Positions 47,829 through 60,322 of a DNA stretch of 64,000 bases are shown here, in pieces. The translations under genes and the position numbers were made by a program. A model generated the notes under the pieces. The model had not been told where the DNA came from. It worked only from the letters and a program-made list of their open reading frames with translations, and ran no database searches. Each line of letters opens with the position of its first letter. The first letter of the stretch is position 1. The stretch is from Leucaena leucocephala (Eukaryota; Streptophyta; Magnoliopsida; Fabales; Fabaceae): the NCBI GenBank assembly GCA_037074615.1, contig CM073534.1, positions 7,746,861-7,810,860 on the forward strand, in the 5' to 3' direction.

Positions 47829-49899
47829 TTTGCATCAATATATTAAAATTAAATGTCAAAATTGACAATAACACCAAAATGACCATGATAGTTTATAGAA
47901 AATATCAAAATTAATTATACTTCCAATGCAATAAGTTGTGGAGAAAATGCCAAAAGAAAATAATATAAACCCAAAATGTTATGAACTATGATATTTATAT
48001 ATTATATTTAATTTTTATTATTATTTACATTTATTGTGATTATTTTGTGTGAGAAAAATTACTATAGGTATGTGATATTATGATATTGATGTGAAATTTA
48101 AGATTTGCATGAAAACAAATAGATTAAAAAGTAATTATTTGTTATATTGTGATATTAACATATTATATTATTTGTGTACAAATTCAAGTGATAATATATA
48201 TTATACATATTTCTTTTATTTATTCATATGATGTTATTCAATATTAGTTTGAATTTATTATGATTCATTGTTGATAAATTTTAAGTATTTAAATTTATCT
48301 TTATTTTAATTAAAGTTTTTGTTAAGAAAGAAAAATTAAGAACTCATACAATATGTAAGCATCAATCCATATGATATATCTTGAATGTTGTAAATATGTT
48401 GTATATAGTATCTCAAAAGTTCACTTTAAAGTCTTCTTGTTCTTGGGCAACAATACATATGTTGGACTCTTCCACTTTATCACTTTAAAGGATCTTCTAT
48501 ATTTTTGGGTTTGATGAGTTTGATAAATATTGGATTGATTCAAATACAATTATATAAATATATTTTCTATTAGTATTCTATTATAATATCAAAGGATGTG
48601 TTTTCAATCTTCAGTTTTGAAGTGATGAATTGTTGGGCATATATATTAGAATTAAATTTAGTTTTCTCATGACATTTGAAAGAATAAGAAATATCATATA
48701 TTTATGTTACATTTAAATGAGAATATATTATTTTAGAGATTCTAATATTAAGACTTATTACCTGCTAATCTTAACATTTAAATTCTAAAAATTGTTTTTG
48801 GTTAGTGGCATATTTTGAATTCAATTGGATATAGTTAATACTAGTGTAACATTACTCATGTTAGAATCAAGATGGATTACTATTGGCTGAAGGTAATTTT
48901 TACTCTCTTTCTTTGATGATTAAAATGATGGTTGATACTTGATACAAACAAATATTACAAAATGATATATATTATGTGAGTTATTGGCTATTGATTTACT
49001 TGCTATGGGATTATTGCTATAGGATTAGTAATGTCTAAAGCTGCTTATATTAGATACTCAATTTTTGATCAATAGTAATTAAATTTATGGATACTAAAAT
49101 AGTTGAGATAATTTGAAAGAAAAATATAAATATCATAATTATTTATTATTTTATATTATAATATTAATGATATGTTGTATCTTATTCTGCTGTACCCCTA
49201 AATATTATAAATAATTATAATACTTTGAATATATTGAAGTATTTATTAATGAATATTAAAATTATATGGTGATATAATAATATGATAGTTCTTGAAGAAC
49301 TTATGTGACAAAAAAATATAAAATAGTTCCTGAAGAACTAATATATATTTTTCTCATGAGATGATTGATAGTGAAAATTATGACCCATAAATCTATATTA
49401 GATCTATGATTATATATAAGGTATAAAGCATCTAGATTTCCTAGTAAAATACATGAAAAAGAAAAATATGTTGATATGATTCACACTTGTGTGGGAGATT
49501 GTTGAAATACAAGTGTGAGTTAATATTTGATGAAATTATACTCAGATCTTCATATAAGTCAAATTGATCTCTAAAAAAAATGGATGTCATATTGAGGTTG
49601 TAAATCATTCATATGTTATAAAATTTAAATTTATTGTTGGTTATAGTAGACCAAAAATTTACTTATCCAAAAAATTTACTGTTAGTATGACTTGTTTGAT
49701 CTTCTTAAATCATATAGATGATGTATCAAATTATTGAAAATTATGTAGTGATATCCATTGAAGAACCAGAAGATTCTTTATGAATATCTAACATAATAAT
49801 TAACATATGTTGCTTGTTATTAAATAAAATTAATTATAAGAATATCACTAATTATGATTTAGAATTGATCTCTATAATTCTGGAAATATATTAAATTAA

Positions 49900-51300
49900 T
49901 ATATGGGCCTATTCAATTAGCATGTAACTATACAAGTATTCAATAAATTTGATAGATGCATCTATAAGATAGTTACATGTGTGATTATTATGAGTTTGTA
50001 ACTAGAAATTTGTAAGATTATTTGAATAAATATAATTAATATGTTGAGTACACAATTTCTAGAATATGAGAATCATTTATTAATGCTTCCTTAAGTAACT
50101 AGATCAATACTTATGAGAACAATATTCTATTTCATTGTTGCCATATTTGATTGGATATATTGTCGTACTTATATATATCAAGCCAATAAAATTCTCCTAA
50201 TAAAATTGGCTTTTGGTTAGGAGCAAGATATTTTTGAATGGGCAATGTTTATTTCTATTGATCTACCATGATGCACATAGATAATTATTAAAAGAATGTT
50301 GAGATAAATGTTGGGTAAGAATCTCCTTTTTCTTGTTTGTCTCTAAATGAAACAAAATGATATTTCTAAAGGAAATAAATGGATTTAGGAGATTTATATC
50401 ACATGATTAGTTAATCGTTATTTAACAAAATTTTTTTAACATGAGGGGAGAAATTGAGTAGCTGGAAAAAAACACAAAGAATATATCATTACTCTCAAAT
50501 GTATGTCTTCAAATATGTAGTATGAACTAGAAGTTCATCAAATATTACATTAATAAGATATTACAAAATATCCTCCATATATGATTACTGACCTAAATGA
50601 GGATTATCAAATCTCATATTCTATATGAGAATGGTTTAATTAATATAAATCAAAGTTAAACATGTTTGAAGCATGAAAGGCTGATTGATTCCAAATATAA
50701 TATTAAAAATATTAGAGCATGTAATTAAGATGATTATATTAAGGAGGCAAATACTCTAGAAGAGTGTCAAGACATAACTACTTCTAAGAATCTCAAAAGA
50801 GATCCAGGTATCTAAAATATAATAAAGAGAACTCAATAAATTATATTACAAAAAATGGAACCGAAAATATAAAGTTGTCGATAATAGTTTTGATAATAAT
50901 ATCATTAAATGATGATTTTGTGTGTAGATCTGTCATGTGAAGCAGACAGAAAAATATGTTTGGCCAAAAGGAAAAGTAAAAGGGTAAAGACATAATAAAA
51001 ATAGAATTATATTATTTTAATATGTGAAAATTATGGACTTGTAGTCCAACACTTAAGATATAAAGTTATTATGAAGTATATAAATATTTATGTGAAAATA
51101 AAGATTTTCACAAAAGCTAATGATGAATTTGATAAGGAATATTGTTTTGTAGTGGATATAATAATTTTTGCATATATTAATAGTTTGGTGTTATATAAAA
51201 ATAAAATATGTCTAATAGATATTGTTATAGTATATGCATATGGCTCATTAGATAGTGAAATTTATATGATAATATTTTAAGAATTTAAAATACCTGAAGC
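49900..51300 (+). pseudogene. Copia integrase to reverse transcriptase remnant
   Basis: Blocks in broken frames follow a copia pol. An integrase-core-like stretch begins near 49905 and runs through a block equivalent to HVCLLSTRNL at about 49975. A segment at about 50520-50620 resembles the linker before the reverse transcriptase. RT itself includes FVVDIIIFAYINSLVLYKNK and CLIDIVIVYAYGSLDSEIYM at about 51145-51275, where active elements read LMDVVTAYLYGSLD. The Asp and YGSLD are retained by chance of incomplete decay. The longest open frame is 51071-51280. Confidence 0.7.
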
Positions 51301-51811
51301 ATATAAAGAAAATGTCTAGAGTTTAATATCCAATGATTTCACAATCTTTTAATTTTTTTTCTATGACTATTTTGTCTATAAAATATATATTAAATTTAAT
51401 GGATTAGAAATCTCATATATTTATTCTATTATAATATTTACCTATTGTATTGATATTGCATGTTATACTTTTTGGCAAAATTAACTTCCCACAGGTATAC
51501 AAATAGATAATAAAATTGATATTTGAGGTGATAGTTCACGAAACATTATATAATATTATTTTCTTCTGAATAAATTGAACATGTGAATGTAAGATATATC
51601 ATGATAATTTTTAGGTAATTTTTCTGTTATTTTCACGGAGCATAAGGTATATGAAGCGTATGTTGATAATTCAACACATCCACAAGATATATTGGAGGAA
51701 TATACTCAAAAAATATGACAATACATTATGCATGGTTAGGATAAAAGGAAGATATACTTAAAATGTTTGAGAAACTAGTACATTATATTCATATGGAAGG
51801 ACGAATAGTAA

Positions 51812-51915
51812 GGTTGTCATTAGAGGAGTAAAATTGATGTTGTCATCAGGGGAGTAAAATTGATGTTTTCATCAGGGGAGGTAAATGTGATATTATCATG
51901 AGGGAAGTAAAGATC
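51812..51915 (+). repeat. ~30-bp tandem purine-rich repeat before the 3' LTR
   Basis: About four copies of a GTTGTCATCAGGGGAGTAAA-like unit occur just upstream of the polypurine tract. Copy 1 of the family has a single unit at the matching place (about 12985-13012), so the array expanded in this copy or lineage. Confidence 0.75.
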
Positions 51916-52101
51916 ATGTTGTACACTTTTTTACTTAATCAAGGTTGTCCTACTAGGTTTTCCTAGTAAAGTTTTTAATGAGATAACTTCAACACATATA
52001 TTGTGTACTTTATTTCCTTCACTAGGCTTTTGTCCCTTAGGGTTTTTCTTAGTAAGGTTTTAATGAGACATAATATTTATTTATAAACATCCAAGGGGGA
52101 G

Positions 52102-52387
52102 TGTTATAAATATTACATTATATGTGGATATTCATAGTCTCTTAGGATTCCATCTCATATTAAATGACATTATAGCTTTTAATTGTACAATTATGTTGCT
52201 TAATTCTTTTCTTTATGTACTTGTAACTCTTTAGTATTAGTCTTCAATATTAGTATTTTATAAATAGAGGATGATGTATACACATTGTAAATAACAATAT
52301 AAGAATAAGAATCACTCCCTCTTTCTCTCTTATCCTTTTCATTTCTCTCATTCCAAATCTCTTATATTTTCTTTTATTTTCATAACA
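52102..52387 (+). repeat. 3' LTR of copia copy 2
   Basis: 286 bp, starts TGTTATAAATATTACATTAT directly after AAGGGGGAG and ends TTTTCATAACA. It carries the same TATAAATAGAGGATGATG promoter block as the 5' LTR. Confidence 0.85.
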
Positions 52388-52392
52388 AGAAT

Positions 52393-53261
52393 AGGAAAAT
52401 ATCCATATTTTCCTGTACTGTTAACGCGTTTGGTTGTACAAGTGGGAACCAATTTTGCATGCATAAAGGAAAATTGGTTCCCACCCTACACAAGGAAAAT
52501 TGGGAAGACAAGTTTACCCCAAAAAAATCACCTCTTCTTCGTCTCCATGACGATGATGATGATGGAAGACTAAATCATACCAAGTGACATTTACTGGAAA
52601 AGAAATTAAAATGATCATTATTAAATTAGTGTAATTGATTTATTAAATTTATTCATAATAGAGATTGTCTTTATTATTACTCATAATAATTAAATTTATT
52701 TTTAATACTAACTTTGATATATTTCTCTAATAATTATAGTCATAAATAATTATTTTAACATTTTTATTAATAATAACAAAAATTAATTATTTTAATGATA
52801 AGAGTTTAATGAGTTTAATTTTAAAAAAATAATATTGTGTAAATTAATCTTCTTTTAGTTAATTTACTTTCATTTTTTAATTAAAAAACTCATTGAAATC
52901 TTATAGCTGATTTTATTTCAAATCCTTTTAATTTACATAATTTAAAATAAAAAATATTATATTAAAATATAATAATGTTTTGTCACTATTTAATTACATA
53001 GTCATAAATTAAATTTAATAAGTCAATATTTTCTATTAAGTTAAAGTAACGGTGTTAAAATTATGAGACTAAAAGTATAATTTAAAAAGTTAAAGAACTG
53101 AAATGAAATTTCAGACGAACTTAAAGGACTAAATGTGTGCTTTAACCTTTAATTTATATGCATATATGATCATTGATAAAATAAAATACTCATTCAATCT
53201 TAAATATATGATATATTTAACTAATTTAATTAGATTAAAGAAGTTAATTAAATTAGTTATT
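52393..53261. other. AT-rich intergenic DNA
   Basis: No gene is seen. A short stretch at 52380-52500 contains a duplicated AAATTGGTTCCCACC-like motif in inverted positions. The block near 53030-53150 (GGACTAAATGTGTGCTTTAA) resembles low-complexity repeat seen near 8925 and 10060. Confidence 0.5.
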
Positions 53262-53264
53262 ATA

Positions 53265-53462
53265 CACTATTAGAAAAAATACTTACCACGACGCTATTTC
53301 ATGGTGGTTAGAAGGAAAAACACCTAAAATAAGGCAGTGATATATTCATAAATAAATTCATATTTTAGAAATTTTTAACAACGATATTTCATACAACCAT
53401 CGTTAAAAGTAACACTGAGAATTTAAAATGGTAGTTTTTAAAAAAATCGTCGTTATAAGTTA
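53265..53462 (+). repeat. Left terminal and subterminal repeat region of the CACTA element
   Basis: The 20-bp terminal repeat is followed by several variants of a CGACG.TATTTCAT / ACCATCGTTAAAAGTAA / AAAATCGTCGTTATAAGTTA motif. Similar motifs reappear near 54430-54620, suggesting that the DNA between (about 53470-54400) interrupts one subterminal block. Confidence 0.75.
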
Positions 53463-53839
53463 ATCGTTTTGTCTTCTCGCCTTTGCCTCTTCATGCCTTA
53501 TATGCAGAAACAAGGTGTACATATCTTGCCTATTCAGTTCCTAATATCTCTAGCTATCATAAGGGAAGACCAACGGATGCCTCTTATAAATCTTCTTTTC
53601 CTCAATCTTAAATACCATTTCATTGTACTTTTTGTTCCACTTCCTTTTCCTCAATATGTTTCCTCTTGTTATCATCTTTGTCTTATGTCTTTTTCATTTT
53701 TCTTTACATGGCATCATTTTAAGGCTCTTCTCCTTCCCATTCATAGAAAAGATCATATGATGATTTTGAGGACAAGCATCCTTTCCCTGACTTGATGCCT
53801 GCTTCGCCGTTTCCAGACCTCCTCTAACGTCTGAAAGAA

Positions 53840-54022
53840 TTGATAAACCGAATTGCTAGCTTAGAGAACTCAGTTGAAGAACTCTCTCTTAAAGTAGAGA
53901 ACCTTCAAGAAAGGTTTGATAGTCTTTGTTCTAATTTCTGCCGCTACAAGTGGCACTTCCACCACCCTTCAGATTACCCGAATGACTCCCAAAACTCAGA
54001 TGACTCTGCTTCATCTGATTGA
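53840..54022 (+). other. Open frame with a short coiled coil inside the CACTA element
   Basis: The 60-codon frame has heptad-like leucine spacing in its first half (INRIASLENSVEELSLKVEN, then LQERFDSLCSNF) and an acidic Ser/Asp tail. It is in a GC-richer patch unlike the rest of the element and continues in frame upstream only with stops. It is unrecognised; it may be a captured host-gene fragment or part of the element's accessory gene. I do not claim it is translated. Confidence 0.35.
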
Positions 54023-55453
54023 AAGGCTTCACCTTTCTTTCAATCTTTTTTTTTACTTTTTGGCGCTGACAGATGGGATGAGATTTCTTACAAAATATAG
54101 AGAATAGTCAGTTATAATATTTTCTAAGGAATATTCAAACTAGTTAGAATATTTTCTAAAGTTAGTTATTGTTTTGATAAATTGTATACACATTTTTCTT
54201 AAGAATAAACCTATATATATTGTACCGAGTTGATATCAACAATGAGTACTTTAAAGGAAATTGAAAATACACATATTTTGAGAAAAATATTAATCAAGAA
54301 GTCTAATTTATCCAATAAATTAATAATACAACAAATTACTAAATACCGTTGGCATAATAGCTTAGTGTCTAATTTATTGGATTTAAGATTATATCTTCAA
54401 AATGCTTTTTATGTCCATTTTTTAATAAAAATAACCATTACATATACTTCTAACGGCAATTTTAATAAAACTCTCGTATAAAGTTTCACTTATGGTAAAT
54501 GCCAGACTTTTGACTGCTGCTTTTTTAACAACCACCATTACAAGTATATGTAATAGCAGCTTTTAATAAAAATGATGGTAAAAAGCTACAAAAATTTATA
54601 AAACCTAATATCCGTGGTGAGCTTTAGATTTACTTTTCACACTGCCGCTTATGGTCCCATTCCCTGCCCCATTACCACAGATTTAGATGAAAGACATTTT
54701 CTATCATTTTCACCAATTTTTGGTGACTCCATCATTATTGTCATTGTCGTTCACTATCTCTGTTGTTGCTAACTCCCTTTGTAATCATTCTCGTCTTCAA
54801 AGCTGTAAGCTACCATTTAACTTCTTCATTGCTTTTTCGTCTAGTTCTTTATTGGGATTATAGCTAAAAGAGACTAAATGAGTTAATAAAAGATATAAAT
54901 GTTGCACTGTGAGTATATAGGCAAGTGATTCATTGAAGTGGGTTATGGAGTTTTGGGTGTTTGGTTGCTAAAAAACAAAATTGAGTTTTATTCATTTATA
55001 TTCCTAAATGTTTGAACTGTTGTAATAGATATTGAAAAACTCCAAAATGAGGCTTTAGGATAGTAGAGCTCAATTTATGAATTTACTCTCTTCCTTTATT
55101 TGGATAGTACATTGAGCCATGGGAGAACTAAATCTTGGTTAATATGAAATGTAATTTTTATGACTCAAGATTATGGGACATAAGAGGAGTTGGATGATTA
55201 GGTGATTATAACATAATCGATAGTTAAAATAATGGTTTGATAGTTGATTTATGGATATAAAAATGACTAATATATGTTTGTGTATGTTATTGGGCCATTG
55301 AGGTTTAAAGAGTATAAAATATTGTGTTATTTTGAGATTCTTAATTTCTAAACAAGTGGCTCAATGAAGTTATAATTTGGGAGATTAGTTCACTATTTTG
55401 GATGGTTAGTTGTATCATATTCTTAACTTTATTTATTGTTTTTTGAATAGAGT

Positions 55454-56265
55454 ATGGACAGTTTAGGTTTAACAGGTTCAGGTTCTGGTCAGCAAGGGAA
55501 GAAAAGAGGAAGAGGCTCGACTCGTATGAAATGGGTTTATAAGACAGATGAGGGGTCACATCCCATGAGGTTGCCGGTTGAGTTTGATGCTGACATGAAG
55601 GCAACTAGTCAAAATGGGTTAGTGTTTAATAGCTATGTTGGCCATATAGTACGTGCTAATATTAGTATTACGTACCCCAACTGAAAGGCAGTCGACCATA
55701 AAGACAAAGATATGATTTGGGATAACATTTTAGTATATTTCTAATTCTATGTTCCACCTATCTACTTTAGTTATTCATAATTTTTGTCTCTTATTACAGC
55801 TTCATCTTATTTGTTGGTTGCATTTCCACACAGCAAAATTTTGATATTCACACCACTTCAAGCATGAAGCATCACATCTTAAAGACATGTGATGAACAGT
55901 GGAGGGACTTCAAGTCAAACCTTACAAAGGACTACCTCTAAAGCAGTAAGATGGAGGAACATCCGAAGGACACATACTCTAATGTTAACGACAAAGTTTG
56001 GACATTATTTTGTCAACGACTGGAAGATGCTACTTATAAGGTTTGATGTGTGCTAACCGTACATTTTAATTAACTTAGTTAGTAATGAATGTACATTTTA
56101 ATAAACTAATCTAACTTGTTTTATTTTTATAGGCTATTTGTAAGAGGAATCAAGAAATAGCCAAGAAGAATGTGTACCACCACTATATGTCTCAAGGGGT
56201 TACAAAGTCCTTAAGACGAAAATGATGCAAGAGCAGTTACAGGTTGCATAACAAGCAACTACATC
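55454..56265 (+). pseudogene. Ptta/En/Spm-like plant transposase remnant
   Basis: The first open block (55454-55684) has a basic GKKRGRGSTRMKW segment followed by LPVEFDADMKATSQNGLVFN and SYVGHIVRANISITYP, the conserved N-terminal part of this family. After a stop, KDMIWDNILVYF follows at about 55705. Then, after an intron-like gap, blocks at about 55850-56040 read MKHHILKTCDEQWRDFKSNL and DKVWTLFCQRLEDATYK. Another at about 56135-56240 reads AICKRNQEIAKKNVYHHY. Stops and small indels interrupt every block. In intact CACTA elements such proteins are thought to bind subterminal repeats. Confidence 0.7.
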
Positions 56266-56413
56266 ATATCCTTCTTCATCCATTAACATCCAGTGTCTAT
56301 CTTGCTAACAAAAATAGAAGGCTGCGAGAGTGAAGAAGGGACAATACATCACTCTACAGTTGCTATAGTTGTTGAGAGTATTGTAAGTAACTAATTTAAA
56401 TACTAAGAATCTA

Positions 56414-56485
56414 TACGTTATTACTTGATCTTCATTTTATACGTTATTACTTGATCTTCATTTTATACGTTATTACTTGATCTTA
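56414..56485 (+). repeat. 26-bp tandem repeat, three units
   Basis: The unit TACGTTATTACTTGATCTTC plus six bases recurs at 56414, 56440 and 56466, nearly identical. It sits in an intron-like part of the CACTA transposase remnant. Confidence 0.9.
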
Positions 56486-57659
56486 ATTTATTTTAACTTG
56501 GTAACTTGTATATGTTATAGGATGCACTAGAGAAACAAGCATCCCAAGGTGTTTCATTCTAGAAAAATGAATGGACATCTAAGAGATATTTATTGGGACT
56601 CTTGACTACCCAGGTCGAGTGAGAGGGCCCCCCAATGAGTCATACCCAAGGACTTTTTTGGATCCGCTTCTTAAAGAAGAAGAGAACCCTTCATGGACAT
56701 GGTATCCAGAGATGAGTTATAAAAGGTTCAAGATGAACTTCCTGTACAATATCAAGCGGAGATAGAAATGATGCACTACGGATGGATGCCAAGCTCCAGC
56801 AGGCCATGATGATGATGGGCTTCCCTCAAGTTGCTAAAGTTTAGAGGTAAAAACATATTCATTTACTTCTTTTCAAGGGGTATTTAATATGTATTTTGTC
56901 TTGACTAATTTTGTTTACATTTTGAGGGTTGTCCTACGGTGACTAATAGGAAGGGTAGCTCTAAAAGGAGAAGTTTGTCTCCCAACCATCTGGTCCTGAC
57001 CTTACTCCTGAGCACACCAAGGACAATGGGTAAAAGTGTGCCATCTATATTGCGATAGACCAAGGGACTACACCCTTCATTACTCATAGTACCATGTAAC
57101 CGGATGCCACAACAATTTACCAAAAAAGTAATTCCTGATGGCAAAGCCAAGGTTACATTATAGTGCATAAAGAAGTGATCAGGCACTACACCGGTTCCCT
57201 GTCCCACTAACAAGGTCTACATATTGGACAAAACTCCAGGGTAGTTTATTATGTGGCCAACACATCTGATTAAATTGATAAAGCAGGTCATACTGGAGCC
57301 AATGCCATAGAAGGTACCTCAAAAACAAAACCCAAAGGGTCCAAAACCAGAAAAGGCACCACAAAAGCCTAAGGTTTAAAAGGCGAAAGTAGACAAGCTC
57401 ATACCTCTTTTTGAGAACATATCCTAGAGATATTTTGGTATGGCAACTTTTCACTCTATGGCAGTAGGAGCTTTACAAATTTTGTATGGGATTTTGACCA
57501 CATAGGAGCTTTACAAATTCACCATGGACAGGAATGACAATATAATTCCTAAACTTTGAGGAGTTGGATTCAACTGTCATCCAATGTACCATATTGTAAA
57601 TTATAACTTTATTTTAATACTTTATATTTAACCATTCATAGGACTGACTCATTTCTCTA

Positions 57660-58330
57660 TTAACAATAGGCACTTTTATTGGAGATATCTAGACAAAGTA
57701 AAAGGAGACACATATGGTTTCATGTGTCCTCAACGTGTTTAAGAGATAACACTGATAGGAGCTCGAGGATTATGTACATGGTCGACATTATGAGCCGCAT
57801 CAAGAGGAAGATATATTTTATACCTTACATTAAATGGTAAGTATATTCTTATACTTGACACACTCATATACATATTAGTCTACATTAATATATAACGTTA
57901 TTGATATTTTGTAGTACACATTGGACTTTGCTTGTCATAGTCCCTGAACATAATGTAGTGTACTAGTTTGATTCATTGTTTGGACAACCAGATACTGAGA
58001 TTTTTCCATCGTCAACACGTGAGTTTTTCTTTATAGATTTGTTAACATAAAAATTTAGTTAGATGATATCATTCTTTTCTAATTAGAGATAGGGCTATAC
58101 AAGGCTTCAACTTATTATAAGGCCATGCAATTAGTACTAATCCTTCATGGGTTTATCCTCAAGTAAGTACTTTTCAAATAATTAAGTTTTAGTTTTCATA
58201 AATTTATTAGGGCGAAAGTTAGTCACTAACGTGCTTTGTATTTTTTTTATTTTGTCAACCTGGCAGTGTTGAGTGCGGATATTATATAATCCGATGTATG
58301 AGCTAGATCATTGAGATAAGAATTACAGAT
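57660..58330 (+). pseudogene. Ulp1-like (C48) cysteine protease remnant in the CACTA element
   Basis: Plus-strand blocks include YLDKVKGDTYGFMCPQRV near 57690, HWTLLVIVPEHNVVY at 57919-57963, FDSLFGQPD from 57967 and VECGYYIIRCM from about 58268. These are the His, Asp and Cys motifs of Ulp1/SENP-type SUMO proteases: the codons for His (57919-57921), Asp (57970-57972) and Cys (58274-58276) survive. A stop (TAG, 57964-57966) replaces the Trp that usually precedes the Asp motif, and further stops and frame changes occur. Ulp1-like domains are common in plant transposons; their role in transposition is unclear. Confidence 0.7.
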
Positions 58331-58744
58331 AACTTACATGAGGTATGAAGTGATTAATATGTATATTTTTTCAATTTATCACATCTTAAATATTTACCTA
58401 TTACTCTAACTTACAGTTGTTCAAGTAGAATAACATGAGCTTTAAAGATGAGCAAATCTAGTCAATGATGGATGCTTTGGCAAAAACCATCCTTAAGAAC
58501 TTGACTTAATCAATTATCCATTTTCGTATATATATAATTGTACATTATCCGTGTATATATGATTTTATTATATTTTGGTTCATTGCATGCATTAATAAGA
58601 ATTCAAATTACTTTATTACTATTTATTAACATTTAATTTGGATTTTTGCATTGCTTACTTCATACTTTGCTACCTATAGCCTGTCTTTATTATGACAAAT
58701 ATAGGGCGGTATAGATGGAAAAATTGAAAGAATGTGTAAAAAAA

Positions 58745-59045
58745 CATTAAGCCTTTAACGACGATTTTTTTAAAAATCGTCGTTACAAGTATAGACTGTA
58801 ATGGTTACCTTCAAAACCGCTGTTATATGATTAAGCTGTAACGATGATTTTATTAGAAACAACCGTAATATTCCAAATATATAACTGCGGTTTATAAAAA
58901 CCACCATTAAAGTATTACATTTAACGACATTTTTTCAACTGCCAATAAAAGTTAAACTTACAATGATAGTAGAATTCACGCCGGTTGAAAAACTATTGTG
59001 AAATGTCACTTTTAACTATCATTGTATGACTTTTTTCTAGTAGTG
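58745..59045 (-). repeat. Right terminal and subterminal repeat region of the CACTA element
   Basis: Contains AACGACGATTTTTTTAAAAA, TCGTCGTTACAAGTA, AACCGCTGTTATA and AACCACCATTAAAG before the final CTTTTTTCTAGTAGTG. These mirror the left side. Confidence 0.75.
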
Positions 59046-59048
59046 ATA

Positions 59049-59479
59049 GCTTATTTTTTCTAAAGCATTCTAATAATTTTCCTTAACTCCCATTTTCTTA
59101 CTTGATTATTGTTGAGAAAGTATCAATAGGGGTAATTTGAGAAAGAATTGATAAATTTAAGAAATATATTTTATATTTAGGACTAAGATCAACCACTAAT
59201 TAGGTCATATTTAGGACTAGAGGAGTATTAAAAAAGCTATACATATGTACAAATAATATAAGGGAGAATTGTGTCATTATAAGAGGGGTAATTGTGTTAT
59301 TTCACAATTCAAAAATATTACTCTAGGTCCTTTGGAACTATTTAGTCGTTTAATGATTTCAAGTAAATTTTGTGCAATTAATTTTTTTCCAAGGCACTTT
59401 AGTGCAATTCTGCCATAGTACAATACCTATACAATGCATGGGTAAAAATAGAGCGTTTATGATTGCCCTCCCAACATAA
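59049..59479. other. Spacer between CACTA element and MITE copy 5
   Basis: No gene or repeat structure was recognised. Confidence 0.5.
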
Positions 59480-60153
59480 GGTCTATTTCAATAGACTTTA
59501 AAAAATGGCTGATAGAAAAAAATGGCTTTTTAGTAGCTTTTAGAAAAGAGCTTTTGAAAAAGAACTTATGAGAAAAAAGTAATTTTGGATAAATAAATAT
59601 TTGAATAGATATTACCAGAATAACGTTTATAATTGGTAAATTACTAGAAATGGTATAATTTTATAAAAAAATATAATTATATTAATTTTTTTATCTCTTT
59701 CCCGTGCTCTCTACTACCAGCGACCCAAGATAAAATAGTAGCGATGGAGGAAGAATGTGATAGAGGAAGAAGATCGATGTCTGCTAGTGACAGTGAACTC
59801 CAGCGAAGACCAGCGACCTAGTGACCTAACGACGGTGAGATCCAGCCATGGTGACGAACGACGGTGATGGCGGTAGTACAACGATAGTGAAGAAGAATCA
59901 GAGAAGAGAGAGAGAAGAGAGAGAGTATAAAAAAGTAAGGGTAAAATAGTAATTGGGTAGTAGTCCATAAGCCATTATACTTTTCTAGAAGTTATTCCTA
60001 GTAGCTTATCCAAAACTATGGTTTTAAACCATAGTTTGATCCAAAAACCCTTTTGGACAAATATTGTTGTTTGTTTTTGAAATTTTCTTAAATTGAGGTT
60101 TGGGCCAAAAGCTCTTTCAAAACTTTGATTTGAGAGTTTCTCAAACAGGCACA
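59480..60153 (-). mobile_element. Tourist-like MITE, copy 5 (674 bp, longest)
   Basis: Bounded by TAA on both sides (59477-59479 and 60154-60156). Family blocks in reverse orientation include GTAGCTTTTAGAAAAGAGCT, AATAAATATTTGAATAGATA, CCATAAGCCATTATACTTTT and AAACTATGGTTTTAAACCAT. Its centre (about 59700-59930) is GC-richer, with ACGACGGTGA-type sequence absent from the other copies. The minus-strand ORF at 59714-59968 is a chance product of that insert. Confidence 0.72.
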
Positions 60154-60281
60154 TAAATATCTCCTTAGTAATTGAGCTCGAGACTTGAAGGGATTTAATA
60201 AATCTTTATACTATTAAACCAACTCTATATTGGTTATAAATTTTTAAAAGTATGCAATATATAAAAATTTATTATCAACAT

Positions 60282-60287
60282 TTTAGG

Positions 60288-60322
<35 letters not shown>

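Larger units (their letters stand above)
46173..52387 (+). mobile_element. Copia retrotransposon copy 2 (6.2 kb, both LTRs, degenerate)
   Basis: The 5' LTR (46173-46509) and 3' LTR (52102-52387) both start TGTTRTAAATATTACATTAT and end TTTTATTTTCATAACA. Flanks ATAAT (46168-46172) and AGAAT (52388-52392) match at 4 of 5 bases. A primer-binding site (CGTTATCAGCACGA) directly follows the 5' LTR, and a polypurine tract (AAGGGGGAG) precedes the 3' LTR. Integrase (about 49900-50270) and reverse transcriptase (about 51120-51300) remnants are collinear with copy 1. Gag and protease are too decayed to identify. All reading frames are broken, so the element cannot move on its own. Confidence 0.85.
53265..59045 (+). 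mobile_element. CACTA (En/Spm-type) transposon, 5.78 kb, degenerate
   Basis: The left end CACTATTAGAAAAAATACTT and the reversed right end CACTACTAGAAAAAAGTCAT are the canonical CACTA inverted repeats. The element is flanked by an exact 3-bp duplication ATA (53262-53264 and 59046-59048). Subterminal regions are full of short repeats such as ACGACGATTTTT, AATCGTCGTTA and AACCACCATTA on both strands, presumed transposase-binding sites. Inside are decayed plus-strand exons of a Ptta/En/Spm-like transposase and an Ulp1-like protease. No sequence resembling the main TNPD (Transposase_21) catalytic protein was recognised, so the copy is probably non-autonomous. Confidence 0.9.
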
